Source: Microvirga roseola
GTDB taxonomy: Bacteria; Pseudomonadota; Alphaproteobacteria; Rhizobiales; Beijerinckiaceae
Length of the DNA stretch: 33,257 bases
Direction: 5' to 3'
NCBI RefSeq assembly: GCF_020866965.1
Contig: NZ_JAJATX010000047.1
Coordinates: 1 to 33,257 of the forward strand
Translations under genes and position numbers: made by a program
Notes under the pieces: generated by a model
The model's input: the letters and a program-made list of their open reading frames with translations, nothing else
What the model was told of the DNA's origin: nothing
Database searches by the model: none
Part shown: positions 8,964 to 15,209 of the stretch, one piece after another
Layout of the letters: each line of letters starts with the position of its first letter
Numbering within the stretch: position 1 is the stretch's first letter

Positions 8964-9178
8964 ATTGCTTTGCTCACCGCAGCACCGTTTCCCGCCGATC
9001 CCCTCCACACAATACGGCTGCGCCACATGTCCGTGTGCTGCAAATACGGCTTCGTTGTTCTGCTGAAACGCGGCGGGAAACTCACTCATCTGTCCGAAAC
9101 CTGTCGTTACAAAGCTGATTGGTGACGAGCTAGTAGGTTCAGCGGAAGACAAGGGTCAACGCCTATGTTTGAGAGCTA

Positions 9179-9192
9179 TTCTGAGTTCAGAA
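9179..9192. promoter_or_regulatory. Inverted repeat in the iron-operon control region
   Basis: TTCTGA and TCAGAA flank a 2-base GT centre, a perfect 6-bp-arm dyad. It lies about 215 bases upstream of the receptor start and about 140 bases upstream of the fusion-protein start. It is a plausible regulator site for either operon, but the factor is unknown. Confidence 0.4.
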
Positions 9193-9231
9193 AAACGCAA
9201 ATTGTAATAGATCTAAAGTTTGCCCCTGCAT

Positions 9232-9279
9232 CTTGAAAGATCTGTCGAACTGGGGAATAGGCAGGGCACTTGAAAGATC
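9232..9279. promoter_or_regulatory. Pair of 11-bp direct repeats (possible regulator sites)
   Basis: CTTGAAAGATC occurs at 9232-9242 and again at 9269-9279, 37 bases apart start to start, about 50-100 bases before the fusion-protein start. The repeats could be binding sites for its own LysR-type domain. This is inference from position only. Confidence 0.35.
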
Positions 9280-9309
9280 CCTACCGAACTCCCGGTTTTT
9301 CGTGAGTCG

Positions 9310-9333
9310 ATGTTGAAGACGAAACGGTTTTGA
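9310..9333 (+). other. Possible 7-codon leader ORF overlapping the fusion gene start
   Basis: ATG 9310 opens a frame encoding MLKTKRF. Its TGA stop (9331-9333) overlaps the TTG start (9330-9332) of the LysR-TrpD2 fusion gene. The geometry would allow translational coupling, but such short frames arise often by chance. Confidence 0.25.
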
Positions 9334-10763
9334 GCGCTACGCCAGAAGAATCCATCCTGAAGCTTGGGCGTCTCCGTCTGCTGCTGGCACTTGATGCCTT
9401 GCTCATGGAGGGGAGCGTCAGCCGCGCAGCCGAACGGATGGGCATCGGTACGCCGGCAATGAGCAGGCTTCTTGGCCAGATCCGTGAGATTTATGGCGAT
9501 CCGATCTTCGTGCGGTCGTCGCGGCGCCTGATCCCGACGCCCTTCGCCGAATCTCTGCGCCAGAGACTGCGAGCCCTGGCTGCGGAGGCGGAGGCCCTCC
9601 TTCAAACGCGCGACTTGTCACGGGAGAAGCCTGATATCGACCCTTCGACCTGGTCCAGTCCCCCACTCATTGACGCGGCACCGCTGACCACGCGACCAGG
9701 CATCCGACTCGAAGGTGAGCCGCTTCCGGAGGATTTTGCGCGCAAGCTTGCCGCAATCGAGAAGGCTGAAGACCCGCGAAAGCGGCTTGCAAAACATGTT
9801 GCGACAACCAGCGTTGGCATCGGGCAGAGCCGTCCACTGACGATAGACGAGGCGGAGGATGCGTTCTCGGTCATTCTCGACGGCAGGGCGGATCCCGTCC
9901 AGGTCGGCGCACTGCTCTCGGTGCTGCACTACAGGGGAGAAACTGCCGCAGAACTGGCGGGTATGGTTCGGGCTGGAAGGAAGCATATCGGCGTGCCGAA
10001 TAGGTCAGTTCCTGCCATTGACCTGGATTGGCCAGCCTACGTTTCTCCAAAGTCTCGAAGGTTTCCGTGGTTCCTCCAGGCGGCGCTACTGGTTGCGCGG
10101 GCCGGATACAGGGTTCTGCTTCATGGAGGCGACGGCGGAGACGGTACGAGAGGCATGCTCATCTCCGCAGCCGATGCCGTCGGCATTCCCGTCTGCACGA
10201 GTTCCGTCCAAGCCGCCGATGCCATTGCCAAACACGGGATTGCGTATCTCCCCATTGCTGCGATGTCCTCGCAGCTTCATCGCCTGCTATCGCTTTACGG
10301 CCTGCTCGAAACGCGGTCTTCCGTGAACTCCCTCATGCCTATACTCAATCCGTTTGGTGCCTCTGCGAGCATCATGGGCGTGGTGCGTCCGGCGTATCGT
10401 GAACTGCATCGCGATGCAGGAGCCCTCCTCGGGAGCAGGAATCTGACTGTCATTGGCACGAGCCGCGATGCCGCAGAAGCAACTCCCTTCCGCTCGAGCA
10501 ATCTCGTCCGGCTCGTCAATGGAAAAGACGACGATCTTTTTCTTCCTGCGATTGCCGAGCCGAAAGTCCTTCCTTTGGTGGGAATGACGGGCCTCGAGTA
10601 CTGGCAGGCTCATTGGACGGGAACGGTGAGGGATGAACGTGCCGCGAAAATCATCAATGCCACTGCAGCTGTGGCACTCCTCACTCTCTCGGGTGGAGAT
10701 GCGGCCCAATACGACAAGTGTCTGGCAAGGGCAGGGGAACTTTGGATGGCCCGCAGAAAGTAG
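9330..10763 (+). CDS. LysR-type HTH fused to TrpD2/YbiB-like domain (putative regulator)
   Basis: A 477-residue protein made of two parts. Residues about 14-83 are a LysR-family winged-helix DNA-binding domain: helix-turn-helix SVSRAAERMG...PAMSRLLGQIRE at 29-52, then GDPIFVRSSRRLIPTP. Residues about 130-475 resemble the anthranilate-phosphoribosyltransferase fold: GRADPVQVGALLSVLHYRGET is the small helical domain, and DWPAYVSPKSRRFPWFLQAALLVA opens the catalytic-like domain. The PRPP-binding GTGGD motif of true TrpD is replaced by HGGDGGDG (about 263-272), and the KHGNR motif is not recognisable. This resembles the nucleic-acid-binding TrpD2 protein YbiB rather than the tryptophan enzyme. 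The usual LysR effector domain is absent. TTG 9330 is the best start because the HTH needs the upstream residues. It is 28 bases before exbB and divergent from the siderophore operon, so a regulatory role in iron uptake is likely but inferred. Confidence 0.85.
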   Translation: MSATPEESILKLGRLRLLLALDALLMEGSVSRAAERMGIGTPAMSRLLGQIREIYGDPIFVRSSRRLIPTPFAESLRQRLRALAAEAEALLQTRDLSREKPDIDPSTWSSPPLIDAAPLTTRPGIRLEGEPLPEDFARKLAAIEKAEDPRKRLAKHVATTSVGIGQSRPLTIDEAEDAFSVILDGRADPVQVGALLSVLHYRGETAAELAGMVRAGRKHIGVPNRSVPAIDLDWPAYVSPKSRRFPWFLQAALLVARAGYRVLLHGGDGGDGTRGMLISAADAVGIPVCTSSVQAADAIAKHGIAYLPIAAMSSQLHRLLSLYGLLETRSSVNSLMPILNPFGASASIMGVVRPAYRELHRDAGALLGSRNLTVIGTSRDAAEATPFRSSNLVRLVNGKDDDLFLPAIAEPKVLPLVGMTGLEYWQAHWTGTVRDERAAKIINATAAVALLTLSGGDAAQYDKCLARAGELWMARRK

Positions 10764-10791
10764 TGAGCGGTTCGATTGGAGGCGTAGGACA

Positions 10792-11814
10792 ATGAGAGAG
10801 ACAATGACCAAATCCCATACCGAGCGTTCAGCCTTCGTGGCGCGTTGGCTTTCTGCCGCGCCGGGCACTATCGCGGCCTTACTGGTGACGATAAGCGCCG
10901 TCTCCGCTCAGGAGCCGGGGTCTTTCACCCCCGGCCAGCCTCCTGCAGTGGAAGAGCAGCGGGTATCCGGGAAGCCCGCATCGCTGGTAACGCCCCCGCC
11001 CGGCGAAGGCTTGCAAACCGTGCAACCCAGCCCTGTCGCAGCCGCCGAGGCAGAAAGCAATCCGCAGCCCTCCCTCCAGGTGCCGCACGATCTTTCCCCT
11101 TGGGGCATGTTCATGGCCGCCGACATGGTGGTGAAAGCCGTCATGCTGGGACTGGCCCTTGCCTCGCTTGCAACCTGGACCGTGTGGCTTGCCAAGGGAC
11201 TTGAGCTGATGGGCGCCAAACGGCGCGCCCGCAGGTCTGTCGAGGCATTGAGCGAGGCCGGCAGCCTGGCGCAGGCAAGGGAGAAGGTGGCAAGCGGAAG
11301 GATCAGGCGCGGGCCTGTCGCCATCTTGCTCGAGGCGGCTTTCGCGGAGGCGAAGCGCTCCGAGACCCTGCCGCCAGACGGCATCAAGGAACGGGCGTCC
11401 ATATCCCTCTCGCGGATCGAGGCCCGCGCAGGCCGGCACATGACCCGCGGCACGGGCGTGCTGGCGACCATCGGCTCCACGGCTCCCTTCGTCGGCCTGT
11501 TCGGGACCGTGTGGGGGATCATGAATTCCTTCATCGGAATCTCCAAGGCCCAGACCACCAATCTGGCGGTCGTTGCCCCCGGCATCGCCGAGGCGCTACT
11601 CGCAACCGCCATCGGCCTCGTCGCGGCTATTCCGGCCGTCGTCATCTACAACATCCTCGCCCGGGCGATCGCCGGCTATCGCAGCCTGCTCTCGGATGCC
11701 TCGGCGGAGGTGATGCGCCATCTCTCGCGCGATCTCGACCGGCGCACGCCGACTGTGTCTCCCGTAGTGGCACTCCAGAGCACGGCGGCCTTGCGGGCCC
11801 GCAAGGCGGAGTAA
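10792..11814 (+). CDS. exbB: TonB-system energiser ExbB
   Basis: Inner-membrane proton-channel subunit of the ExbB-ExbD-TonB complex, which transmits proton-motive force to outer-membrane receptors. The frame extends upstream to 10633 inside the preceding gene. ATG 10792, with GGAGG ending 9 bases before it, is the likely start (340 aa). There is an N-terminal signal-like hydrophobic segment (APGTIAALLVTISAVSAQ) and a Pro/Gln-rich periplasmic linker to about residue 100. The MotA/ExbB core follows, with three membrane helices, including GTGVLATIGSTAPFVGLFGTVWG and the helix IAEALLATAIGLVAAIPAVV. The long N-terminal extension is seen in many alphaproteobacterial ExbB proteins. The gene is 4 bases from exbD. 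Confidence 0.95.
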   Translation: MRETMTKSHTERSAFVARWLSAAPGTIAALLVTISAVSAQEPGSFTPGQPPAVEEQRVSGKPASLVTPPPGEGLQTVQPSPVAAAEAESNPQPSLQVPHDLSPWGMFMAADMVVKAVMLGLALASLATWTVWLAKGLELMGAKRRARRSVEALSEAGSLAQAREKVASGRIRRGPVAILLEAAFAEAKRSETLPPDGIKERASISLSRIEARAGRHMTRGTGVLATIGSTAPFVGLFGTVWGIMNSFIGISKAQTTNLAVVAPGIAEALLATAIGLVAAIPAVVIYNILARAIAGYRSLLSDASAEVMRHLSRDLDRRTPTVSPVVALQSTAALRARKAE

Positions 11815-11818
11815 GCGC

Positions 11819-12268
11819 ATGGGCGTGCGGCTCAACGAAGGCCCTGACGACGATCTCGCCGAGGTCAGCGAGATCAACGTCACGCCGTTCATCGACGTGA
11901 TCCTGGTCCTGCTCATCATCTTCATGGTGGCCGCTCCGCTGTCGACCGTCGATGTCGCCGTCGACCTGCCGACCGCGAACGCCAAGCCCCAGCAGCGGCC
12001 CGACAAGCCGATCTTTCTGACCGTCAAGGGCGATCTCGCGCTCGCGCTGGGCAACGACACGGTTGCGCGGGAGGAACTGCAAGCTATGCTCGACCAGCAG
12101 ACTGGGGAGGACCGGGAGCAGCGCGTGTTCCTGCGTGCCGACAAGGCGGTCGCCTATGGCGACCTCATGGAGGTCATGAATCTCCTGCGCCAGGCTGGCT
12201 ATCTCAAGATCGCCCTGGTGGGGCTTGAGGCAGCACCGGCTTCGCCCGACGGAGCACCGCAGCCATGA
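11819..12268 (+). CDS. exbD: TonB-system energiser ExbD
   Basis: Partner of ExbB (149 aa). It has a short cytoplasmic N-terminus, one membrane helix and a periplasmic domain. The family segment EINVTPFIDVILVLLIIFMV is intact. Its membrane aspartate (Asp26 in FID) is the residue that carries protons in ExbD. The periplasmic part contains the usual VDLPTA start and ends with an Ala/Pro-rich tail. The start ATG 11819 is 4 bases after exbB, and the last codons overlap tonB in ATGA. exbB, exbD and tonB are therefore tightly coupled. Confidence 0.95.
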   Translation: MGVRLNEGPDDDLAEVSEINVTPFIDVILVLLIIFMVAAPLSTVDVAVDLPTANAKPQQRPDKPIFLTVKGDLALALGNDTVAREELQAMLDQQTGEDREQRVFLRADKAVAYGDLMEVMNLLRQAGYLKIALVGLEAAPASPDGAPQP

Positions 12269-13197
12269 GCACCGAGTTCGGCGACAGGAGAAGCGGGTGG
12301 CGCACATTCCTACGCTGGAGCGGCGCAGCCACGGTCGTGGTCGTCATGCACCTGGCCGGTGCCTGGGTCATTGCGCGTCAGCATTCAGATGAGCCGTCGG
12401 CAGGCGCGCCCGCGCCCGCCATCATCCTCGAGCTTTCTCCGCTCCCCGTCGCTCCTGCCGCCGAACCGCTTGACGTGCCCCCCGGACCCGAGATCAGCGA
12501 GTACCAGCCCGAGCCCGTCAGCGAGACGCCGGAGACGGATACCCCGGTCGAGACCGAGGAATCGCCCCCCCCCGAGCCCGAAATCGACCTGCCGGAGCCG
12601 GCCGAGCCGGTCTTCGCAGAGCCGAAACCGGTCGAACCCGTGGCACAGGCGGAGCTTCAGATGCCGGAGCTTCCGTCAATCCCGGAACCCGCCGAGGCCG
12701 TTCTTCCGCCGCCACCCCCGCCTGAAAGAAGGGTAGAGGAGAAGCTGCCTGAGCCCGCCAAACGGCCGGTACGGCAATCGCGTCGCTCGCCCAAGAAAAA
12801 GCAGGTTAGGCCGCAGGGCAAGGCGACAATGGCGCCGCCGCATTCGCAGGTGGCTGCAGTCCGGGCGCCGGCAGCGCCTGCTCCCGGAGTCTCATCTCCA
12901 CTCTCCGGCTCGCCGGCGAACTGGCACAGGGCAATGATCGCCCATCTCAACCGGGCCAAGCGCTATCCGCCCGAGGCTAGGTCGCGCCGGGAGGAGGGAG
13001 TTGTGCGCCTGAGCTTCTCCATTGACCGGAGTGGTCGCGTCACCGGCTACCGGATCGTTGGCAGTTCGGGATCATCCGCGCTCGACCGGGAGGCGCTCGC
13101 CATGATCCAGCGTGCCTCTCCGCTCCCCGCCCCACCGCCTCAAGTAGCGGGCGCCCGCATCGACCTGATGGTTCCTGTGCGCTTCAATATCGATTGA
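12265..13197 (+). CDS. tonB: Energy transducer TonB
   Basis: TonB protein (310 aa), anchored in the inner membrane and spanning the periplasm to engage receptors. One N-terminal helix at about 18-36 contains His29, in the position of the conserved membrane histidine of TonB. Residues about 45-200 are a Pro/Glu-rich then Pro/Lys/Arg-rich spacer. The C-terminal domain from about 215 has AKRYPPEARSRREEGVVRL, the DRSGRV turn and SSALDREALAMIQRASPLP, all typical of the TonB C-terminal fold. It overlaps exbD by 4 bases. Its most obvious client is the receptor at 6852-8963. Confidence 0.95.
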   Translation: MSTEFGDRRSGWRTFLRWSGAATVVVVMHLAGAWVIARQHSDEPSAGAPAPAIILELSPLPVAPAAEPLDVPPGPEISEYQPEPVSETPETDTPVETEESPPPEPEIDLPEPAEPVFAEPKPVEPVAQAELQMPELPSIPEPAEAVLPPPPPPERRVEEKLPEPAKRPVRQSRRSPKKKQVRPQGKATMAPPHSQVAAVRAPAAPAPGVSSPLSGSPANWHRAMIAHLNRAKRYPPEARSRREEGVVRLSFSIDRSGRVTGYRIVGSSGSSALDREALAMIQRASPLPAPPPQVAGARIDLMVPVRFNID

Positions 13198-13228
13198 GCC
13201 GCCGCCCCTCACACGCACGAGGCACACG

Positions 13229-13666
13229 ATGAAACTGATCTTTCTGTCATGGCAGGCTTGGGCACTGCTCTCGGCCGCGTTTGCAGCCCTGACCGCCATC
13301 TTCGCCAAGGTCGGGATCGAGCACGTCAATCCAGACTTCGCCACCCTCATCCGTACGGTGGTGATCCTCTGTGCGCTCGGAGCCATCCTCGTCGGAACGG
13401 GACAATGGCAGCCGCTCGGATCGATTTCAGGTCGCAGCTACGTCTTTCTCGTGCTCTCCGGACTGGCAACGGGAGCGTCGTGGATCTGTTACTTCCGAGC
13501 TCTTAAGCTCGGCGATGCTGCGCGGGTGGCGCCCATCGACAAGTTGAGCGTCGTCCTAGTCGCCTTGTTCGGTGCCGCTTTACTTGGTGAGCGACTGTCG
13601 TTGTCCAACTGGCTCGGCGTTAGCTTCATCGCTGGCGGCGCGATCCTGGTCGCCTATAAAGGCTAG
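13229..13666 (+). CDS. Small EamA-family (drug/metabolite transporter-like) membrane protein
   Basis: A 145-residue, highly hydrophobic protein with about five membrane helices, matching one EamA repeat. Full-length EamA transporters have two repeats, but single-repeat proteins of about 140 aa form a known subfamily that probably dimerises. The conserved GEXXXXXXXXGXXXIXXGXXXV pattern is visible at the C-terminal end (from LLGERLSLSNWLG to AGGAILVAYKG). The start ATG 13229 follows GAGG and lies 31 bases after tonB, so it may be read through from the tonB operon. The substrate is unknown. A link to siderophore export is possible but unsupported. Confidence 0.88.
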   Translation: MKLIFLSWQAWALLSAAFAALTAIFAKVGIEHVNPDFATLIRTVVILCALGAILVGTGQWQPLGSISGRSYVFLVLSGLATGASWICYFRALKLGDAARVAPIDKLSVVLVALFGAALLGERLSLSNWLGVSFIAGGAILVAYKG

Positions 13667-13887
13667 CATGTTCCGCTTCCCTACAGGCCCAGCCTGCTGC
13701 TAGCCCGTACTCCTCGAGCTCATGAGGGGGCGAGCCAGACAGGGAGAACAATCGAACAGAGATCGGCGACATGACCCCCGGTGAGCATGTGCCGCCAGAT
13801 AGAAAAGAATAAGAGATCCGCCCCAACGGATGAGCTTGTTTAGTAGTTACGGCCTCTGCCTAGCGCTCGGAAATAAGGCTCTGATCA
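13667..13887. other. Non-coding gap between convergent genes
   Basis: About 220 bases with no supportable gene. A minus-strand open frame at 13626-13826 overlaps the EamA gene and has no recognisable features. The 3' ends of the EamA and cupin genes meet here. Confidence 0.5.
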
Positions 13888-14217
13888 TCACTTGGGAAAC
13901 AGGATCGTGAGCAGCAGAGAGGCGTCCTCAAGTCCCTTGAGAGCATGCCTGACGCCGCCGTCGAGATAGATCCACTGCCCGGCGGAAAGCTCCAGGCTGC
14001 TGTCGGGAAGTTCCAGCAGGATTCTTCCCTCCAGGCAGTGCAAAGTGATCTGCCCAGGAACCTCATGGGATGCGATGTCCCGTCCGGCCGGAACGACCAG
14101 CCGGATCGCCTCGAAGGCTTCGGTCTTCACCAGAGCCGTGGTTTTTGCTCCCGCCAGCCCCGGCCCGAGCGGCTGCAGGTCAACGACATCTCCAGATCTC
14201 ACGCGTTTCAGCGCCAT
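13888..14217 (-). CDS. Small cupin-fold protein
   Basis: A 109-residue single-domain cupin. The frame is open to 14355, but ATG 14217 is preferred. AGGA stands about 7 bases upstream, and the encoded protein starts at the usual point (MALKRVRSGDVVDLQPLG). The barrel core shows VVPAGRDIASHEVPGQITLHCLEGRILLEL, a cupin motif 1-like region with one His and one Glu, and SLELSAGQWIYLDGGVRHAL, which holds the motif 2 His. Such small cupins can bind metal or act as sensors, and nothing here identifies a substrate. It is transcribed in the same direction as the receiver protein but separated from it by 180 bases. Confidence 0.85.
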   Translation of the reverse strand: MALKRVRSGDVVDLQPLGPGLAGAKTTALVKTEAFEAIRLVVPAGRDIASHEVPGQITLHCLEGRILLELPDSSLELSAGQWIYLDGGVRHALKGLEDASLLLTILFPK

Positions 14218-14399
14218 GGGACTGTCCTTTTCACATCGGCCATTGTGGCCTCCTGCCTTCCACGTCGGCAGATAAACCTTGATAACTAGATACTTTGCTC
14301 CAGTAAGTGATGCGTCGGATACTCCGCTGGACGGCGCTGATGGCCGGAGTGGCATCGGTAGACTGTCACCCCAACGGGGCTCAGATGCATCCCGGTAAG

Positions 14400-14780
14400 C
14401 TAGGCGGGGACCGCCAGTGCGCTACGGATCTCGTCGAGTAGCGAACCATCCTCAAGCGGCTTCTCCAGCACCTGGCGGAAACCGGAGCGTCGGGCGTGCT
14501 CGCGAAGGTCCGGCGAGACCTTGGCCGTGATCAGAAGCGCCGGTAGGTCCACATGCTGGTGCCGCAGGCGGTCCACCAGGGTGATCCCGTCCATGCCGGG
14601 CATCACGTAGTCCACCACAAGGCACCCGCTCTGCGGTATCGCGGGGTCTGCCAGGAGCTGCCCGCCGCTTTCATAGACGTGCACTTCGAGCCCCTCCTGC
14701 TCCAGAGCGAACTTCAGCGACTGCCGGACGGCGGCATCGTCCTCAATGATGAGAATGATGGGTTCGGGGATCATCGGCAT
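14400..14780 (-). CDS. Stand-alone response-regulator receiver protein
   Basis: Single receiver domain (126 aa from ATG 14780) with no output domain. The phosphorylation site set is complete: acidic pair Asp14/Asp15 in IIEDDAA, acceptor Asp57 in LVVDYVMPGMDG, Thr85 in LITAK and Lys107 in LEKP. The fold is closest by eye to FixJ-type receivers. Upstream ATG 14810 is also in frame, but its GGAGG touches the start codon directly and is unlikely to work. ATG 14780 has AGGG 6 bases upstream. No histidine kinase is encoded nearby, so the partner is elsewhere. It may act by protein contact or as a phosphate sink. Confidence 0.88.
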   Translation of the reverse strand: MPMIPEPIILIIEDDAAVRQSLKFALEQEGLEVHVYESGGQLLADPAIPQSGCLVVDYVMPGMDGITLVDRLRHQHVDLPALLITAKVSPDLREHARRSGFRQVLEKPLEDGSLLDEIRSALAVPA

Positions 14781-14940
14781 GGTAGGCCCTGCTGCACTGA
14801 TTGCGGGCATCCTCCGGCCTGCATAGTTCAGGACCTGATATGCCCCCAGGAGTCCTTGTGCACCATTCAGGAATTGCCCTTAAGGATCCGGCGCTGCAGG
14901 GCCCGGCCACCCATTCAGACCTCCTCGACCGGAGGCTCTG

Positions 14941-14977
14941 AATCACACCTCAAACCAAATTGATAGGTCCTGAGTCT
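14941..14977 (+). repeat. Dispersed repeat, copy 2
   Basis: Matches the first 37 bases of the window at 33 of 37 positions, in the same orientation, 14.9 kb away. It lies about 230 bases upstream of the RTX protease gene. No transposase or target-site duplication is apparent beside it. Confidence 0.7.
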
Positions 14978-15015
14978 GATTTGATCCCGGCACGATCCAA
15001 ATGGTCTAGGCCATC

Positions 15016-15034
15016 CGCCCGAATAGATCGGGCG
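15016..15034. other. Short hairpin upstream of the RTX protease
   Basis: CGCCCGA and TCGGGCG form a 7-bp stem around a 5-base loop. It is not followed by a T-tract, so it is not a clear terminator. It may be part of the repeat-associated region just before it. Confidence 0.35.
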
Positions 15035-15209
15035 CTCCCTGCTCATTATACCAGTATCACGCTGATGGGGTTTGCAGGATAAATTTACTATCCCACAATA
15101 AAATATGCAGTAACCGACCCGCTTACCTGCATAAAGTATTTTACGGTTAAGTGATGAATTTGCCTTAGCCTAATAAAATATCAGAACAGTATTGCACTTG
15201 GATGGTTCT

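Larger units (their letters stand above)
8964..9329. promoter_or_regulatory. Divergent control region of the siderophore and exbBD-tonB operons
   Basis: These 366 bases separate the receptor gene (-) from the LysR-TrpD2 fusion gene (+) and must hold both promoters. They contain a 14-bp dyad at 9179-9192, a pair of 11-bp direct repeats at 9232-9242 and 9269-9279, and a 7-codon open frame at 9310-9333. I see no clear match to an Irr-type iron control element or to a RirA iron-responsive operator. Confidence 0.55.
14781..15209. other. Intergenic region upstream of the RTX protease gene
   Basis: This 429-base gap lies between divergent genes. It holds repeat copy 2 (14941-14977), a 7-bp hairpin (15016-15034) and then an AT-rich stretch (about 15075-15190) that probably contains the protease promoter. 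No gene is supported. Confidence 0.55.

Noticed and set aside
8193..9125. 310-codon plus-strand frame opposite the receptor N-terminus
   Set aside because: Antisense to the signal and plug region of the TonB-dependent receptor, without a recognisable domain or ribosome-binding site.
9179..9192. Irr iron-control element or RirA operator upstream of the receptor
   Set aside because: The dyad TTCTGA-GT-TCAGAA has its half-sites in the reverse order to the Irr consensus as I know it and lacks the RirA TGA-N9-TCA pattern, so I list it only as an unassigned dyad.
9330..10763. Annotation as a functional anthranilate phosphoribosyltransferase (tryptophan synthesis)
   Set aside because: The PRPP-binding GTGGD and KHGNR motifs are not conserved, there is an N-terminal LysR HTH, and no trp genes are nearby.
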